Shown: one piece after another, positions 20,152 to 30,029 of the stretch
How positions within the stretch are numbered: the first letter of the stretch is position 1
Layout of the letters: each line of letters starts with the position of its first letter
Origin: Mycobacterium basiliense
GTDB taxonomy: Bacteria > Actinomycetota > Actinomycetes > Mycobacteriales > Mycobacteriaceae
Assembly (NCBI RefSeq): GCF_900292015.1
Contig: NZ_LR130759.1
Span: forward strand, 744,001-808,000
Length of the DNA stretch: 64,000 nucleotides
Direction of reading: 5' to 3'
Position numbers and translations under genes: made by a program
Notes under the pieces: generated by a model
What the model saw: the letters and a program-made list of their open reading frames with translations, nothing else
Told to the model about the DNA's origin: nothing
Database searches by the model: none

Positions 20152-20946
20152 GTGAGCCTGGATAAGAATCTGATGCCGGTGCCAGACGGCCATCCCTCGG
20201 TGTTCGATCGTGAGTGGCCGCTGCGGGTCGGCGACATCGACCGCACGGGACGGCTCCGGTTGGATGCGGCTTGCCGCCACATACAGGACATCGGCCAGGA
20301 CCAGTTGCGTGAAATGGGCTTCGAAGAAACCCATCCACTGTGGATAGTCCGCCGCACCATGGTCGACCTGATCCGCCCGATCGAGTTCCAGGACATGCTG
20401 CGGTGTCGGCGGTGGTGTTCGGGCAGCTCCAACCGCTGGTGTGAGATGCGCGTTCGCATAGACGCCCGCAAAGGTGGGCTCATCGAGTCGGAGGCATTCT
20501 GGATCCACGTCAATAAGGAAACCGAGATGCCCGCCCGCATCGCCGACGACTTCCTGGCCGCTCTGCACAAGACCACCAGCGTGGATCGGCTGCGCTGGAA
20601 GGGTTACCTGAAGCCGGGTAACCGTGATGATGCGACCGAAATACATGAGTTCCCGGTACGGGTCACCGATATCGACTTGTTCGACCACATGAACAACTCG
20701 GTGTACTGGAGCGTGATCGAGGACTACCTGGCCTGTCACGCCGAACTGCTGCAGGCTCCGCTGCGGGCGACCATCGAGCACGAGGCGCCGGTCGCGCTGG
20801 GCGACAAGCTCGAGATCATCTCCCACGTTCACCCGGCCGGCTCCACCGACAAGTTCGGTCCGGGGCTTGCCGACCGTACTGTTACAACGCTCACATATGC
20901 GGTCGGCGACGAGACCAAAGCCGTCGCCGCGCTCTTCGCCCTTTAA
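20152..20946 (+). CDS. acyl-ACP thioesterase-family protein
   Basis: A 264-residue double-hotdog protein (two half-domains of about 130 residues). The first half has RTGRLRLDAACRHIQDIGQD; the second has VTDIDLFDHMNNSVYWSVIEDYL, with the Asn-Asn pattern of FatA-type acyl-ACP thioesterases. It would hydrolyse acyl-ACP or acyl-CoA in the cytoplasm. GTG 20152 follows a GGGAATAGGCC region. It is the Rv0466 counterpart and sits upstream of icl1 on the same strand, but a 284-base gap with its own regulatory sites separates them. Confidence 0.88.
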   Translation: MSLDKNLMPVPDGHPSVFDREWPLRVGDIDRTGRLRLDAACRHIQDIGQDQLREMGFEETHPLWIVRRTMVDLIRPIEFQDMLRCRRWCSGSSNRWCEMRVRIDARKGGLIESEAFWIHVNKETEMPARIADDFLAALHKTTSVDRLRWKGYLKPGNRDDATEIHEFPVRVTDIDLFDHMNNSVYWSVIEDYLACHAELLQAPLRATIEHEAPVALGDKLEIISHVHPAGSTDKFGPGLADRTVTTLTYAVGDETKAVAALFAL

Positions 20947-21038
20947 CCGGACAAGCGTCCCGGTAAATCACCGCTGACCTGCGGATTTTAGTTACTGGCG
21001 GGTAGATTCTGAAACGGTTCAGTAGATTGGTATCTTCG

Positions 21039-21053
21039 CAAACTTTGCAAATT
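21039..21053. promoter_or_regulatory. candidate RamB box before icl1 (site 1)
   Basis: GCAAACTTTGCAAATTG contains the full AACTTTGCAAA core of the RamB motif, itself nearly palindromic (GCAAA...TTTGC). It lies about 180 bases before the icl1 start. A weaker copy, GAAATTTGCAAG, follows at 21071-21082. Confidence 0.55.
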
Positions 21054-21070
21054 GGCTGGAAGTCATAGCC

Positions 21071-21082
21071 GAAATTTGCAAG
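21071..21082. promoter_or_regulatory. candidate RamB box before icl1 (site 2)
   Basis: GAAATTTGCAAG keeps the TTTGCAA core 18 bases downstream of site 1. Two adjacent sites would allow cooperative binding; this is inference. Confidence 0.4.
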
Positions 21083-21230
21083 TGAAATGGGTGGACCGGC
21101 GGGAATCGGCTATGTCATGGTCGTGTTAGCACACGAGTGAAGTTGAGCCCGCTCGGCCGCTTGGACAGCGGTGTGGTCTCAGCGAATTCAGCAATATTCA
21201 GCAATGTAGTGACAGTTAAGGAGCAGTCCA

Positions 21231-22517
21231 ATGTCTGTCGTTGGCACCCCGAAAAGCGCTGAGCAGATAAAGCACGATTGGGACCACAACCCGCGGTGGA
21301 AGGGCGTTACCCGCACCTACACCCCCCAGGACGTCGTTGCCCTCCAGGGCCATGTCGTCGAAGAGCACACCCTGGCCCGCCGCGGCGCCGAGGTGCTGTG
21401 GGAGCAGCTGCATGAGATGGACTTCGTCAACGCGCTGGGCGCGCTGACCGGCAACATGGCTGTCCAGCAGGTGCGCGCCGGCCTGAAGGCCATCTACTTG
21501 TCGGGTTGGCAGGTCGCCGGTGACGCGAACCTGTCCGGTCACACCTACCCGGACCAGAGCCTCTACCCGGCGAACTCGGTGCCGCAGGTCGTGCGCCGCA
21601 TCAACAACGCGCTGCTGCGTGCCGATGAGATCGCCAAGGTCGAGAACGACCGCTCGGTGGACAACTGGTTGGTGCCGATCGTCGCCGACGGCGAGGCCGG
21701 CTTCGGTGGCGCGCTCAACGTCTACGAGCTGCAGAAGGCCATGATTGCCGCCGGCGTCGCCGGCTCACACTGGGAGGACCAGCTGGCGTCGGAGAAGAAG
21801 TGCGGCCACCTGGGTGGCAAGGTGCTAATCCCGACCCAGCAGCACATCCGCACGCTGACCTCGGCGCGGTTGGCGGCCGACGTCGCCGATGTGCCTACCG
21901 TGGTCATCGCGCGCACCGACGCCGAGGCGGCCACGCTGATCACCTCCGACGTCGACGAGCGCGACCGGCCGTTTATCACCGGCGAGCGGACCAAGGAGGG
22001 CTTCTACCGGATTAAGAACGGCCTGGAGCCCTGCATTGCCCGGGCCAAGGCCTACGCGCCGTTCGCCGACCTCATCTGGATGGAGACCGGTACGCCTGAC
22101 CTCGCGTTGGCCAAGCAGTTCGCCGAGGGCGTCAAGGCCGAGTTCCCCGACCAGATGCTCGCCTACAACTGTTCGCCGTCGTTCAACTGGAAGAAGCACC
22201 TCGATGACGCCACCATCGCGAAGTTCCAGAGGGAGCTGGGTGCGATGGGCTTCAAGTTCCAGTTCATCACGCTGGCCGGCTTCCACGCGCTGAATTACTC
22301 GATGTTCGATCTCGCCTACGGCTACGCGCGCAACCAGATGAGCGCGTATGTCGAATTGCAGGAGCGCGAGTTCGCCGCCGAGGAGCGTGGTTACACCGCG
22401 ACCAAGCACCAGCGTGAGGTCGGTGCGGGTTACTTCGACCGCATCGCCACCACGGTGGACCCGAGTTCGTCGACCACGGCGTTGGCCGGCTCGACCGAAG
22501 AGGGCCAGTTCCACTGA
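21231..22517 (+). CDS. icl1: isocitrate lyase
   Basis: A 428-residue enzyme, the same length as M. tuberculosis Icl1. It cleaves isocitrate to succinate and glyoxylate, the entry to the glyoxylate shunt used during growth on fatty acids, and also acts as a 2-methylisocitrate lyase. The active-site loop [11 protein letters not shown] is present, with [29 protein letters not shown] and the C-terminal [15 protein letters not shown]. Expression is probably governed by RamB (encoded nearby), with RamB-like sites upstream. A hairpin pair follows before fadB2. Confidence 0.98.
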   Translation: MSVVGTPKSAEQIKHDWDHNPRWKGVTRTYTPQDVVALQGHVVEEHTLARRGAEVLWEQLHEMDFVNALGALTGNMAVQQVRAGLKAIYLSGWQVAGDANLSGHTYPDQSLYPANSVPQVVRRINNALLRADEIAKVENDRSVDNWLVPIVADGEAGFGGALNVYELQKAMIAAGVAGSHWEDQLASEKKCGHLGGKVLIPTQQHIRTLTSARLAADVADVPTVVIARTDAEAATLITSDVDERDRPFITGERTKEGFYRIKNGLEPCIARAKAYAPFADLIWMETGTPDLALAKQFAEGVKAEFPDQMLAYNCSPSFNWKKHLDDATIAKFQRELGAMGFKFQFITLAGFHALNYSMFDLAYGYARNQMSAYVELQEREFAAEERGYTATKHQREVGAGYFDRIATTVDPSSSTTALAGSTEEGQFH

Positions 22518-22530
22518 GCTGACCGCTCGC

Positions 22531-22588
22531 CGAGCAGACGCAGAATCGCACTTCTGCAGCCCAGTTGATGCGAGTCTGCGTCTGCTCG
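22531..22588 (+). terminator. 20-bp-arm inverted repeat after icl1
   Basis: Bases 22531-22550 and 22569-22588 are reverse complements with one mismatch, around an 18-base loop (arm begins CGAGCAGACGCAGA). It starts 14 bases after the icl1 stop. It could terminate or stabilise the icl1 mRNA. Confidence 0.55.
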
Positions 22589-22606
22589 CGAGAGAAGTTG
22601 ACAGCG

Positions 22607-22639
22607 TAGGCCCCGCCCAGCCAACCTGGGCGGGGCCTA
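22607..22639 (+). terminator. perfect GC-rich hairpin between icl1 and fadB2
   Basis: TAGGCCCCGCCCAG and CTGGGCGGGGCCTA form a perfect 14-bp stem around CCAAC. There is no T-run but the stem is very strong. It lies about 45 bases before fadB2, so fadB2 would need its own promoter or read-through. Confidence 0.75.
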
Positions 22640-22682
22640 TTGCAATGCATCTCAATACGATCCGCGAGAGAGAGAACAGACA

Positions 22683-23546
22683 GTGAGCGACGCAGCAATC
22701 CAGCGGGTAGGGGTTGTCGGCGCCGGACAAATGGGAGCCGGCATCGCCGAGGTCTCCGTGCGTGCGGGCGTTGATGTGACGGTGTTCGAGACGACCGAGG
22801 CGCTGATCACCGCGGGACGCAACCGCATCGTGAAATCGCTCGAGCGTGGGGTCAGTGCGGGCAAGGTGACCGAACGTGAGCGCGACCGTGCCCTCGGTAA
22901 ATTGACCTTCACCACCGACCTGAAGGACATGGCCGACCGGCAGTTGGTGATCGAGGCGATCGTCGAGGACGAGGCCGTTAAGACCAAGGTGTTCGCGGAG
23001 CTGGACGGGGTCATTGCGGATCCTGCGGCGGTGTTGGCGTCGAATACCTCGAGCATCCCGATCATGAAGATCGCCGCGGCTACCAAGAATCCGCAGCGAG
23101 TGCTGGGTCTGCACTTCTTCAACCCGGTGCCGGTGCTGCCGCTGGTCGAGTTGGTCAGCACGCTGGTCACTGACGAAGCCGCTGCCACCCGTACCGAGGA
23201 GTTTGCCAGCGCGGTCTTGGGAAAGCAGGTCGTGCGCTGTTCGGACCGGTCCGGTTTCGTGGTCAACGCGCTGCTGGTGCCCTATCTACTGTCCGCGATC
23301 CGGATGGTTGAGGCCGGGTTTGCCACGGTCGAAGATGTCGACAAGGCCGTTGTTGCCGGTTTGTCCCATCCCATGGGGCCGCTGCGGCTCTCCGATCTTG
23401 TTGGCCTGGACACCCTCAAGCTCATCGCGGACAAGATGTTCGAAGAATTCAAGGAACCACACTATGGGCCACCGCCGTTGTTGTTGCGGATGGTGGAGGC
23501 GGGGCTATTGGGTAAGAAGTCGGGTCAGGGCTTCTATACATACTGA
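22683..23546 (+). CDS. fadB2: 3-hydroxybutyryl-CoA dehydrogenase
   Basis: A 287-residue NAD(P)-dependent 3-hydroxyacyl-CoA dehydrogenase from a GTG start. Motifs: VGVVGAGQMGAGIAEV (cofactor-binding fold), LASNTSSIPIMKIA, and the catalytic His-Glu region VLGLHFFNPVPVLPLVELV, with the C-terminal dimerisation domain (LVGLDTLKLIADKM). It interconverts acetoacetyl-CoA and 3-hydroxybutyryl-CoA in the cytoplasm. It follows icl1 on the same strand, in keeping with a fatty-acid catabolic cluster, but two hairpins lie between them. Confidence 0.95.
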   Translation: MSDAAIQRVGVVGAGQMGAGIAEVSVRAGVDVTVFETTEALITAGRNRIVKSLERGVSAGKVTERERDRALGKLTFTTDLKDMADRQLVIEAIVEDEAVKTKVFAELDGVIADPAAVLASNTSSIPIMKIAAATKNPQRVLGLHFFNPVPVLPLVELVSTLVTDEAAATRTEEFASAVLGKQVVRCSDRSGFVVNALLVPYLLSAIRMVEAGFATVEDVDKAVVAGLSHPMGPLRLSDLVGLDTLKLIADKMFEEFKEPHYGPPPLLLRMVEAGLLGKKSGQGFYTY

Positions 23547-23588
23547 AGTCTCGGCAACCGCACATGCGTAGTGTTTAGAGAACACACG

Positions 23589-23618
23589 TTGACAGCAGCA
23601 ATGACGTGATCGTATAGG
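23589..23618 (+). promoter_or_regulatory. candidate sigma-A type promoter for umaA
   Basis: TTGACA (23589-23594) and TATAGG (23613-23618) are 18 bases apart, a good housekeeping promoter. The umaA ATG lies 56 bases after the -10 element. Confidence 0.55.
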
Positions 23619-23664
23619 ACCTGAACATCGGGTACTATTTCCGCGATCAATAGATGAGAGGTAG

Positions 23665-24534
<870 letters not shown>

Positions 24535-24560
24535 ACCCCGCGGTCGCTCTCTCGTCTGGG

Positions 24561-25424
24561 CTACTTCTCCAAAGTGAACTGATCGATGTCGGTGTAGCCC
24601 TGACGGAAGAGCTTCGCGCACCCAGTGAGGTACTTCATGTAGCGGTCGTAGACCTTCTCCGATTGGAGAGCGATCGCCTTTTCCCGGTTTGCTTCCAGCG
24701 CGGCGGCCCACAACTGCAGAGTCCGTGCATAGTGTTGCTGCAACGACTGGATCCGGGTCACCTTGAAGCCGGCCGCCGCGGCGTGCTCTTCCACGGTCGG
24801 GATCGTGGGCAACCAGCCGCCGGGGAAGATCTCGGCGAGGATGAATTGGGTGAAGTGCACGATTTCGTGGGTCAGCGGCAGGCCCTTGGCCCGGGCCTCT
24901 TTGAAGGTGGGGCGGGCAATGGTGTGCAGCAGCATCACGCCGTCCTCGGGCAACACCTGGTAGGCCATCTTGAAGAATCGTGGATACCGCTGGCGGCCAA
25001 AGTGCTCGAAGGCGCCGATTGAGACGATGCGGTCGACGGGTTCGTCGAACTTTTCCCAGCCTTCCAAAAGCACCCGAGTGCTTCGCGGGGTGTCCATCTT
25101 GTCGAACATTTGCTGAACGTGGGCCGCCTGGTTCTCGGACAGCGTCAGACCCACGACATTGACGTCATACTTCTCGATCGCGCGCCGCATCGTGGCTCCC
25201 CAGCCGCAGCCGATGTCCAGCAGTGTCATCCCAGGCTCGAGCCCGAGCTTGCCCAACGACAGGTCGACCTTGGCGAGCTGCGCCTCTTCCAGGGTCATGT
25301 CCTCGCGTTCGAAATACGCACAGCTGTAGGTCTGACTGGGGTCGAGAAACAGTCGGAAGAAGTCGTCAGAGAGGTCGTAGTGGTGCTGTACATTGCCAAA
25401 ATGGGGCGTGAGCTGCACGGACAT
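24561..25424 (-). CDS. pcaA: mycolic acid cyclopropane synthase PcaA
   Basis: A 287-residue SAM-dependent cyclopropane synthase. SAM-binding [15 protein letters not shown], the ENQAAHVQ helix and the catalytic-region SIGAFEHFGRQRYPRFF are intact, with FPGGWLPT and the C-terminal DQFTLEK. PcaA makes the proximal cis-cyclopropane of alpha-mycolate, which produces cording. Compared with UmaA next door the FEHF motif is complete. It is transcribed toward umaA. Confidence 0.94.
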   Translation of the reverse strand: MSVQLTPHFGNVQHHYDLSDDFFRLFLDPSQTYSCAYFEREDMTLEEAQLAKVDLSLGKLGLEPGMTLLDIGCGWGATMRRAIEKYDVNVVGLTLSENQAAHVQQMFDKMDTPRSTRVLLEGWEKFDEPVDRIVSIGAFEHFGRQRYPRFFKMAYQVLPEDGVMLLHTIARPTFKEARAKGLPLTHEIVHFTQFILAEIFPGGWLPTIPTVEEHAAAAGFKVTRIQSLQQHYARTLQLWAAALEANREKAIALQSEKVYDRYMKYLTGCAKLFRQGYTDIDQFTLEK

Positions 25425-25548
25425 AGTGTGGAGCCTTTCTCTTTCACAGGGTTAAGCTCAGCGCACCCTGGCCGGTCCCCCCGGGATGCCCACTAGCATG
25501 CTAGCCGCTGGAAAGGCCTCGCCTCGCCGCGCCTGGGCTGGGCCACCG

Positions 25549-26253
25549 TTAATCCCGTTCCCGGGGCGGCACGATGGGCGACGGATGCGGCTGCTCGCGG
25601 AATTTCTCCAACGACCCGCCCGCCTCGACGATGCCGCACAGCGCGCTCCAACTCAGCATCGTCAGATAGTCGATCAATTCATCGCTGGTCATCCCTGGGT
25701 CTGACATCCAGGAGTGGGTGGCCAGTTGTACGCCGCCGACAATCAGATACGCCCATGGCTCCACACCGCCGGTGTCCATACCGGCCTCGTGCATGCGGCG
25801 GCGCATCATCACCGCGAGCATGCGGGCGATGATCCGCTCCGAATCGGCAATGACCTTGCTCTTGCTGGCCGAGCTGTTGGCCATCACGAACCGGTATGGC
25901 TCCGGTTCGGCCGCCACCGTTTCTACATAGCCCCGAATGATTTCGCGGGTCAGCTCGAAACCGTCTAGATCGGCCGACAGCGCCGCGGCCATGTTGGGAA
26001 TCAAGGTGGTTTGCGTGAAGCGCATCATTACCGCGGTCGTCAGGTCGTTCTTGTCGACGAAATAGCGGTACAGCACCGTCTTGGAGACGCCGATCTCCGC
26101 TGCTATCTCGTCCATGCTGAGGAAGCGGCCGTGCCGGCGAATAGCAACGATCGTGCCGTCAACCAGCTCGTTGCGCCGCTCCACCTTGTGCTGGTGCCAG
26201 CGGCGCTTTCGACCATCCGTTTTTCCTGTCACAGCCGGGATATGCTCTGCCAC
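25549..26253 (-). CDS. TetR regulator, MadR-type
   Basis: A 234-residue TetR protein starting with GTG. The HTH is MDEIAAEIGVSKTVLYRYF at about residues 47-65, preceded by a basic N-terminus (RKRRWHQHKVERRNEL). The C-terminal domain is Met-rich. Its syntenic homologue Rv0472c has been described as MadR, an acyl-CoA-responsive repressor of the mycolate desaturases desA1/desA2; I infer the same role. It is divergent from the DUF445 gene. The 124 bases after it and before pcaA hold no gene I can support. Confidence 0.85.
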   Translation of the reverse strand: MAEHIPAVTGKTDGRKRRWHQHKVERRNELVDGTIVAIRRHGRFLSMDEIAAEIGVSKTVLYRYFVDKNDLTTAVMMRFTQTTLIPNMAAALSADLDGFELTREIIRGYVETVAAEPEPYRFVMANSSASKSKVIADSERIIARMLAVMMRRRMHEAGMDTGGVEPWAYLIVGGVQLATHSWMSDPGMTSDELIDYLTMLSWSALCGIVEAGGSLEKFREQPHPSPIVPPRERD

Positions 26254-26402
26254 CTTCGCCGATTCCCATTCACTAGACGCCCCTGATACTACGGCTTGTG
26301 AGGACCCTCATGGCGCATGCGCCGCTCGCGCGCGGGGTCCTCGAAAGGGTGCAGTCACATTAACTGGTCGCCAAACCGGTCGCAGTAATAGCGGATGATG
26401 GT

Positions 26403-27764
26403 GTGGTGGCACACAGAGTCGACACGTCGGGCTCACCGCCGCGGCATGAAGTGGGCATGCCCTCGACCGTCGCGCACCGGCCGTCCTTGGCGGAATCCTT
26501 TGCCGGGGCCGACCCGGAAGCAGACGCAGAGCGGCGGGTGGCGCTGCGCCGGATGAAACTGGTCGCGCTGAGTTTTCTGTTCGGCGCCAGCGTCGTGTTT
26601 CTTGTCTGCCGCTGGGTGCAGTCCTACGGCACCGCGCCCCCGTGGGTCGGTTACGTCGGCGCGGCCGCGGAGGCCGGGATGGTGGGGGCCCTGGCCGACT
26701 GGTTCGCCGTGACGGCACTGTTCAAGCATCCGTTGGGCATTCCCATCCCGCACACCGCCATCATCAAGCGCAAGAAGGATCAGCTTGGCGAGGGGCTGGG
26801 CACGTTCGTTCGGGAGAACTTCCTGTCCGGGCCGGTGGTGGAGACCAAGCTGCTTGACGCCCAAGTGCCCAGCCGGCTGGGTAAGTGGCTGGCCGATCCC
26901 GCCCACGCCGAGCGCGTTGCGGCCGAGACGGCGACGGTGCTGCGGGTGCTGGTGGAGCTGCTCCGCGATGAGGACGTCCAGCAGGTGATCGACCGGATGA
27001 TCGTGCGCCGCATTGCTGAGCCGCAGTGGGGTCCGCCAGTGGGGCGACTGCTACAAACCGTACTGGCGGAAAACCGGCAGGAGGCGTTGATCCAGCTGCT
27101 GGCCGATCGGGCGTTTCAGTGGTCGTTGAACGCGGGAGTGGTCATTCAGCGCGTGGTCGAGCGCGACTCGCCGACCTGGTCTCCCCGCTTCATCGACCAT
27201 TTGGTCGGCGACCGCATACACCGGGAGTTGATGGACTTCACCGACAAGGTGCGGCGCAATCCCAATCACGAATTGCGCCGTTCGGCGACCCGGTTCCTCT
27301 TCGAATTCGCCGACGACCTGCAACACGATCAGGCCACCATCGCGCGCGCCGATGCGATCAAGGAGCAGCTCATGGCGCGTGACGAGGTCGCCAACGCCGC
27401 CGCGACGGCATGGGCGACGCTCAAACGCCTGGTGCTCGAGGGTGTCGACGATCCGTCCAGCGCCTTGCGCACCCGCATTGCCGACACGGTGGTCAGGATT
27501 GGGGAATCACTGCGCGACGATGCGGAGCTGCGCGACAAAGTGGACGGCTGGATGGTGCGGGCCGCCCAGCATCTTGTTTCGCAGTATGGGGTGGAGATCA
27601 CAGCGATCATTACCGAGACGATCGAGCGCTGGGATGCTGAGGAGGCCAGCCGGCGGATCGAACTACACGTGGGCCGTGACCTGCAGTTCATCCGGATCAA
27701 CGGCACCGTTGTCGGGTCCTTGGCCGGGTTGGCCATCTACGCGGTCGCCCAGCTGCTGTTCTAG
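26403..27764 (+). CDS. DUF445 membrane protein
   Basis: A 453-residue protein. A membrane helix at about residues 60-80 (VALSFLFGASVVFLVCRWV) is followed by AAEAGMVGALADWFAVTALF, the conserved DUF445 start, then a long helical region and a C-terminal helix (TVVGSLAGLAIYAVAQLLF). DUF445 proteins are bacterial inner-membrane proteins of unknown function. The start is one of two adjacent GTG codons; an upstream basic stretch may extend the N-terminus. It is the Rv0473 counterpart. Confidence 0.85.
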   Translation: MVAHRVDTSGSPPRHEVGMPSTVAHRPSLAESFAGADPEADAERRVALRRMKLVALSFLFGASVVFLVCRWVQSYGTAPPWVGYVGAAAEAGMVGALADWFAVTALFKHPLGIPIPHTAIIKRKKDQLGEGLGTFVRENFLSGPVVETKLLDAQVPSRLGKWLADPAHAERVAAETATVLRVLVELLRDEDVQQVIDRMIVRRIAEPQWGPPVGRLLQTVLAENRQEALIQLLADRAFQWSLNAGVVIQRVVERDSPTWSPRFIDHLVGDRIHRELMDFTDKVRRNPNHELRRSATRFLFEFADDLQHDQATIARADAIKEQLMARDEVANAAATAWATLKRLVLEGVDDPSSALRTRIADTVVRIGESLRDDAELRDKVDGWMVRAAQHLVSQYGVEITAIITETIERWDAEEASRRIELHVGRDLQFIRINGTVVGSLAGLAIYAVAQLLF

Positions 27765-27850
27765 GGTGCTAACAAGACGCTTGCAATAGCAAGCACCCGG
27801 TCGTACGCTGGTGGGCGTAAACGGCCAGAATGACGCTTAGGAGTACACCG

Positions 27851-28276
27851 ATGTCGTCGGAGGAGAAGCTGGGCGCTAAGGTGTCCACCCGGGCCTCCGA
27901 TGTGGCCTCCGACATCGGAAGCTTCATTCGGACCCAACGCGAGACAGCCCAGGTCTCTATGCGGCAACTCGCCGAACGGTCCGGTGTAAGCAACCCGTAT
28001 CTGAGCCAGGTGGAGCGCGGACTGCGCAAGCCATCCGCCGATGTGTTGGCCCAGATCGCAAAGGCGCTGCGGGTTTCCGCCGAGGTCTTGTATGTGCGCG
28101 CCGGGATTCTTGAGCCAAGTGAACCCAGCCAGGTGCGTGACGCCATCATCACCGACACGGCCATCACCGAGCGTCAAAAGCAAATTCTGCTGGACATCTA
28201 CGCGTCGTTTACTCAGCAGAACGAAGCCACTAGTGAGGAGTGTTCGAACACATCCGACAAAGACGATGACGTCTAG
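27851..28276 (+). CDS. XRE-family transcriptional regulator
   Basis: A 141-residue protein beginning at ATG 27851 after TAGGAG. Residues 25-80 are a Cro/cI helix-turn-helix (QVSMRQLAERSGVSNPYLSQ, then VERGLRKPSADVL). The C-terminal third is Glu/Thr-rich. An upstream in-frame start at 27830 is less likely. Rv0474, its counterpart, has been reported as a copper-responsive repressor; I can only see the DNA-binding domain. Confidence 0.85.
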   Translation: MSSEEKLGAKVSTRASDVASDIGSFIRTQRETAQVSMRQLAERSGVSNPYLSQVERGLRKPSADVLAQIAKALRVSAEVLYVRAGILEPSEPSQVRDAIITDTAITERQKQILLDIYASFTQQNEATSEECSNTSDKDDDV

Positions 28277-28513
28277 ACCGGCGGCTGTTGGGTTACCCAC
28301 TACGCAACGACATCGTTAACGGGGTACGTGACGGTCTGGTGCGCGGCGGCAACACCTGCGACCGGTAACAGTTAGGCGTTCTGACAGGCCAACTCGACAA
28401 TCAACCGACCCGACGAATGAGGAGGTTCCCGTCAAGTCGCGTGCCATGCTTGCCCAGCTTTTACGCATACCGCACTAACTCAGATAACGAAACAATCCAT
28501 GAAAGGAAACACC

Positions 28514-29110
28514 ATGGCTGAAAACACGAACATTGAGGACCTGAGGGCCCCGTTGTTGGCCGCGCTCGGCGCCGCCGACTTGGCCCTGGCCACCGTCAAC
28601 GACTTGATCTCCAACCTGCGTGAACGCGCCGAGGAGACTCGCACCGAAACCCGCAGCCGGGTCGAGGAGCGCCGTGCCCGCCTGACCAAATTGCAGGAGG
28701 ACCTGCCCGAGCAGTTCACCGAGCTGCGTGAGCGCTTCACCACCGACGAGCTGCGCAAAGCCGCCGAGGGCTACCTCGAGGCCGCAACCGGTCGGTACAA
28801 CGAGCTGGTGCAGCGCGGCGAGGCCGCCCTGGAGCGGTTGCGCAGCCAGCCGGCCTTCGAGGACGCTTCGGCTCGTGCCGAGGGTTACGTCGACCAGGCC
28901 GTCGAGCTGACCCAGGAGGCACTGGGCACGGTCGCTTCGCAGACCCGCGCGGTGGGTGAGCGTGCGGCCAAGCTGGTCGGCATCGAGCTGCCCAAGAAGG
29001 TCGAGGTCGCCAAGAAGGCTCCGGCTAAGAAGGCCCCGGCCGCCAAGAAGGCCCCCGCCAAGAAGGCGCCCGCCAAGAAGGCACCGGCCAAGAAGGTCAC
29101 CCAGAAGTAA
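28514..29110 (+). CDS. hbhA: heparin-binding haemagglutinin
   Basis: A 198-residue surface adhesin from ATG 28514 after GAAAGGA. Residues 1-160 are a long alpha-helical coiled coil ([19 protein letters not shown]). The C-terminal 35 residues are Lys/Ala/Pro-rich ([18 protein letters not shown] pattern), the methylated lysine domain that binds heparan sulphate on host cells in M. tuberculosis. It has no classical signal peptide. A 237-base upstream gap likely holds its promoter; a Rho-independent terminator follows (29155-29197). Confidence 0.97.
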   Translation: MAENTNIEDLRAPLLAALGAADLALATVNDLISNLRERAEETRTETRSRVEERRARLTKLQEDLPEQFTELRERFTTDELRKAAEGYLEAATGRYNELVQRGEAALERLRSQPAFEDASARAEGYVDQAVELTQEALGTVASQTRAVGERAAKLVGIELPKKVEVAKKAPAKKAPAAKKAPAKKAPAKKAPAKKVTQK

Positions 29111-29154
29111 TCAGAAGTACATTGACGCCCCGAGCTGAGCTCGGACCGTTGAAC

Positions 29155-29197
29155 TCGACTCCGGGTCACCGCAAGGTGGCTCGGAGTCGACGTTTTT
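29155..29197 (+). terminator. Rho-independent terminator after hbhA
   Basis: A 16-bp stem (29155-29170 with 29175-29190, two mismatches) closes a GCAA loop and is followed by CGTTTTT. It is the clearest stem plus T-run in the window. The 3' arm motif GGAGTCGACGTTTT recurs at 29215-29228. Confidence 0.85.
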
Positions 29198-29254
29198 GCG
29201 CGGGCCGAGTCGGCGGAGTCGACGTTTTGGCCGATGCCCGCATAGTCTTTAAGG

Positions 29255-29542
29255 GTGAGCCACCTCGTAGGTACCGTCCTCTTAGTCTTGCAGGTCGCTG
29301 TCTTGGTCACGGCGGTCTACGCCTTTGTGCATGCAGCGATGCAGCGGCCGGACGCCTATACCGCCGCAGACAAGCTGACCAAGCCCGTCTGGTTGCTGAT
29401 CCTCGGCGCGGCGGTGGCGTTGACCTCCATCCTGGGTTTTGTCTTCGGTGTGCTGGGGATGGCGATAGCCGCATGTGCTGCGGGCGTTTATTTGGTCGAC
29501 GTGCGCCCGAAGCTTCTCGAAATTCAGGGTAAGTCGCGCTAG
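29255..29542 (+). CDS. DUF2516 small membrane protein
   Basis: A 95-residue protein from GTG 29255. It has three hydrophobic segments ([51 protein letters not shown]) and a basic tail ([13 protein letters not shown]). It matches the DUF2516 pattern of actinobacterial membrane proteins; function unknown. It is the first gene of a tight set with the Rv0477-type gene and deoC. Confidence 0.8.
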   Translation: MSHLVGTVLLVLQVAVLVTAVYAFVHAAMQRPDAYTAADKLTKPVWLLILGAAVALTSILGFVFGVLGMAIAACAAGVYLVDVRPKLLEIQGKSR

Positions 29543-29546
29543 CCGG

Positions 29547-30029
29547 ATGAAGGCTCTGTTGGCCGCGCCGGCGGCAGCGGTGGTCGCGGTGCTGGGTGTG
29601 GCTCCTGCCGGCGCCGATCCGGGTGCTGACGTCGCGAACCCCGGTGGCCCGTTGTATTCGCCGCCGTTCGTCGCCCACACAAGCTGGATTCCGGCGGGGG
29701 GGTTGACTAGCCTGCGCGTCTATCCGACAGCGTCCGGGCGCGCGGCTGCGCGCCAGTTCGACGCCGTGGGCGACGCCGAGGAGGCGTGGACCGAGGTGCT
29801 GGCGCTGTCGCCGGAGGCCGATACCCCGGGCATGCGTGCGCAGTTTCTCTGCCACTGGCTGTTCGCCGAGATCGCCGAGCCCGGCAAGGCCAGCTGGAAT
29901 CTTGAGCCGTGGCGGCCGGTTGTCGATGGCTCCGAGATGCTGGCATCCGGCTGCAATCCTGGTGGCCCCGAAGAGGCGGAATTTCCAGACGAGTCGGCGC
30001 TGCCGGCGCCCGGCGGGGGCCGGCGTTGA
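29547..30029 (+). CDS. secreted DUF2599-type protein (Rv0477)
   Basis: A 160-residue exported protein. Residues 1-23 are a signal peptide ([20 protein letters not shown], then AGA cleavage). The mature region has two cysteines (about 102 and 136) that may form a disulfide, with [17 protein letters not shown] and [20 protein letters not shown] as conserved-looking stretches. No catalytic motif is visible. It starts four bases after the DUF2516 stop, and its stop overlaps the deoC start. Confidence 0.78.
   Translation: MKALLAAPAAAVVAVLGVAPAGADPGADVANPGGPLYSPPFVAHTSWIPAGGLTSLRVYPTASGRAAARQFDAVGDAEEAWTEVLALSPEADTPGMRAQFLCHWLFAEIAEPGKASWNLEPWRPVVDGSEMLASGCNPGGPEEAEFPDESALPAPGGGRR

Larger units (their letters stand above)
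20947..21230 (+). promoter_or_regulatory. icl1 upstream regulatory region
   Basis: The 284-base gap contains no gene. It holds the RamB-like sites at 21039-21053 and 21071-21082, a direct repeat ATTCAGCAAT near 21187-21204, and an AAGGAG ribosome-binding site (about 21218-21223) just before the icl1 ATG. Confidence 0.6.
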
